Shown in pieces: positions 4,896-6,318 of a stretch of DNA of 6,318 nucleotides. A program made the translations under genes and the position numbers. Positions within the stretch are counted from its first letter, which is position 1. Each line of letters opens with the position of its first letter. This stretch comes from Alphaproteobacteria bacterium. Lineage in GTDB: Bacteria > Pseudomonadota > Alphaproteobacteria > Micropepsales > Micropepsaceae. The notes beneath the pieces are model-generated. The model was given only the letters and a program-made list of their open reading frames with translations, did not search any database and had not been told where the DNA came from. The DNA lies in NCBI GenBank assembly GCA_947455695.1, contig CANGRN010000090.1:1-6318 (forward strand). Direction: 5' to 3'.

Positions 4896-6247
4896 CCAAG
4901 GAACATGTTGATCTGGAAGGCTTCATCAAGGGCGTCGAGCGCCGCAATCCCGGCCAGCCGGAATTCGTCCAGGCGGTGCACGAAGCCGCGCACGACATCT
5001 TCGACTTCATCCAGGGCAAGCCTGTCTATCACGAGTACCAGATCCTGCGCCGCATCGCCGAGCCGGACCGGGTGATCTCGTTCCGCGTCTGCTGGGAAGA
5101 CGACAAGGGCAACATCCGCGTCCAGCGCGGCTGGCGCGTGCAGAACAACAATTCGATCGGACCGTACAAGGGCGGCATCCGCTTCCATCCGTCGGTTACC
5201 GAAAGCGTGCTGAAGTTCCTGGCCTTCGAACAGACCTTCAAGAACAGCCTGACGGGCCTGCCCATGGGCGGCGGCAAGGGCGGCTCCAACTTCAATCCCA
5301 AGGGAAAGTCCGATCACGAAGTGATGCGCTTCTGCCAGTCCTTCATGACCGAACTGTATCGCCATGTCGGTGCCGACATCGACGTGCCGGCGGGCGATAT
5401 CGGCGTGGGCGGCCGCGAGATCGGCTACATGTTCGGCCAGTACAAGCGCATCACCAACGAGTTCACCGGCGTGCTCACCGGCAAGGGCCTGGAATATGGC
5501 GGCAGCCTGATCCGCACCGAAGCCACCGGCTATGGCGCGGTCTACTTCCTGCAGAACATGCTGGAAGCCAACAAGAACAGCGTTGCGGGCAAGACGGCGG
5601 TCATTTCCGGCTCCGGCAACGTCGCCACCCATGCCGCCGAGAAGATCGTGCAGCTGGGCGGCAAGGTGCTCACCTTGTCGGATTCCGAAGGCTTCATCCA
5701 CGACCCGGACGGCATCACCCAGGAAAAGATCGACTGGGTGAAGGTGCTGAAGACCAAGCGCCGTGGCCGCATGTCCGAGTATGTGAAGGAGTTCAAAGGC
5801 GCCACCTTCACCGGCGGCGGTGCACGGCCCTGGGGCGTCAAGTGCGACGTCGCCCTGCCCTGCGCCACCCAGAACGAGCTGAACGGCACGGACGCCGAAA
5901 CCCTGGTCAAGAATGGCTGCATCGCGGTGTCGGAAGGCGCCAACATGCCGACCGACCTGGCCGGCATCGAGGTCTTCAAGAAGGCCCGCATCCTGTATGC
6001 GCCGGGCAAGGCCGCCAATGCCGGCGGCGTCGCCGTGTCCGGCCTGGAGATGGCCCAGAACTCGGGCCGCCGCTCCTGGAAGGAAGAAGAACTCCAGCAG
6101 CTGCTCAAGGACATCATGCTGGGCATCCATTCGCGCTGCCTGGAATATGGCAAGGAGAAGGATGGCCATGTCGATTACGTGCGCGGGGCCAACCTCGCCG
6201 GCATTAAGAAAGTCGCCGATGCCATGCTGGCCTATGGCGTCGTCTGA
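4892..6247 (+). CDS. gdhA: NADP-specific glutamate dehydrogenase
   Basis: The 451-residue product is a complete hexameric-type glutamate dehydrogenase (Escherichia coli GdhA is 447 residues). It reductively aminates 2-oxoglutarate with ammonium to give glutamate, linking nitrogen assimilation to the citric acid cycle in the cytosol. The N-terminal substrate domain shows PYKGGIRFHP (K93), LPMGGGKGGSNF (K129) and DVPAGDIGVGGREIG with the catalytic aspartate D169. The C-terminal dinucleotide domain shows the Rossmann loop GSGNVA (240-245) and LSDSEG (262-267), whose serine in place of an acidic residue fits NADP(H) preference. The ATG follows GAGGAAAG (4880-4887) at good spacing. The gene is monocistronic in this window: it is preceded by a long structured leader and followed by an intrinsic terminator. 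It diverges from the minus-strand signalling gene, and no link between the two is shown. No truncation or missing catalytic residue was seen. Identification is near certain from the motifs and full-length similarity. Confidence 0.98.
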   Translation: MTKEHVDLEGFIKGVERRNPGQPEFVQAVHEAAHDIFDFIQGKPVYHEYQILRRIAEPDRVISFRVCWEDDKGNIRVQRGWRVQNNNSIGPYKGGIRFHPSVTESVLKFLAFEQTFKNSLTGLPMGGGKGGSNFNPKGKSDHEVMRFCQSFMTELYRHVGADIDVPAGDIGVGGREIGYMFGQYKRITNEFTGVLTGKGLEYGGSLIRTEATGYGAVYFLQNMLEANKNSVAGKTAVISGSGNVATHAAEKIVQLGGKVLTLSDSEGFIHDPDGITQEKIDWVKVLKTKRRGRMSEYVKEFKGATFTGGGARPWGVKCDVALPCATQNELNGTDAETLVKNGCIAVSEGANMPTDLAGIEVFKKARILYAPGKAANAGGVAVSGLEMAQNSGRRSWKEEELQQLLKDIMLGIHSRCLEYGKEKDGHVDYVRGANLAGIKKVADAMLAYGVV

Positions 6248-6256
6248 TCTCAATTT

Positions 6257-6294
6257 CGGCAGGCCGGGGACCTGGCCTGCCGCTTTCATTTTCC
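6257..6294 (+). terminator. Rho-independent terminator of gdhA
   Basis: Ten bases after the gdhA stop, CGGCAGGCC (6257-6265) pairs perfectly with GGCCTGCCG (6274-6282). The 8-base loop can close by a further G-U and G-C pair to leave a GGAC tetraloop. A T-rich tail CTTTCATTTTCC (6283-6294) follows. This is a strong stem with a somewhat interrupted U-tract, well placed to end the gdhA transcript. Confidence 0.85.
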
Positions 6295-6318
6295 AAAGAT
6301 ATTTCCGAGCGAGGACCC
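6295..6318. other. Short region after the terminator, no gene seen
   Basis: These last 24 bases hold no start codon with an open frame that can be judged. GCGAGGA near 6309-6315 could be the ribosome-binding site of a following plus-strand gene, but the start would lie outside the window. Confidence 0.15.

Noticed and set aside
4844..6289. Minus-strand open frame of 481 codons covering all of gdhA
   Set aside because: gdhA is certain on the other strand; the antisense frame is an artefact of third-position G+C bias, although its length is striking.

Overview
The window is GC-rich and gene-dense, and its protein content suggests an alphaproteobacterium. The genus cannot be fixed from the sequence. 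The evidence is high G+C at third codon positions, a hexameric NADP-type glutamate dehydrogenase, and periplasmic multiheme cytochrome and GlcG/HbpS-type lipoprotein genes. No mobile element, CRISPR array, tRNA or rRNA was seen.

Layout: three genes run leftward on the minus strand and one runs rightward. From the left these are (1) the 5' part of a lipoprotein gene of the GlcG/HbpS (DUF336) heme-binding type, 1-621, running off the window; (2) a secreted five-heme cytochrome c, 618-1967, whose stop codon overlaps the lipoprotein start in an ATGA, so the two form a coupled periplasmic electron-transfer or heme unit; (3) after a 132-bp gap with an AT-rich 17-bp palindrome, a large 807-residue signalling protein, 2100-4523; (4) a divergent 368-bp control region, 4524-4891; (5) gdhA, NADP-dependent glutamate dehydrogenase, 4892-6247, closed by a strong intrinsic terminator.

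The most unusual gene is the 807-residue protein. It reads as SLOG-like domain, helical TRAFs-binding/TPR-like domain (DUF4071 type), second SLOG-like domain, then a class III nucleotide cyclase domain. The cyclase keeps both metal-binding aspartates and the transition-state arginine but lacks the usual purine-selecting lysine and the usual asparagine. This suggests a stress or conflict sensor that makes, or binds, an atypical cyclic nucleotide. No separate effector gene lies next to it.

The second item of interest is the gdhA leader. A credible sigma-70-type promoter (4626-4654) would start a transcript about 230 nt upstream of gdhA. That leader can fold into four consecutive hairpins (4676-4847), the first with 18 perfect Watson-Crick pairs. 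A short reading frame with a good Shine-Dalgarno starts inside the first hairpin and ends in an ATGA overlap with the gdhA start codon. Together these look like an undescribed leader RNA controlling ammonium assimilation, but no known riboswitch was recognised and the idea rests on manual folding.
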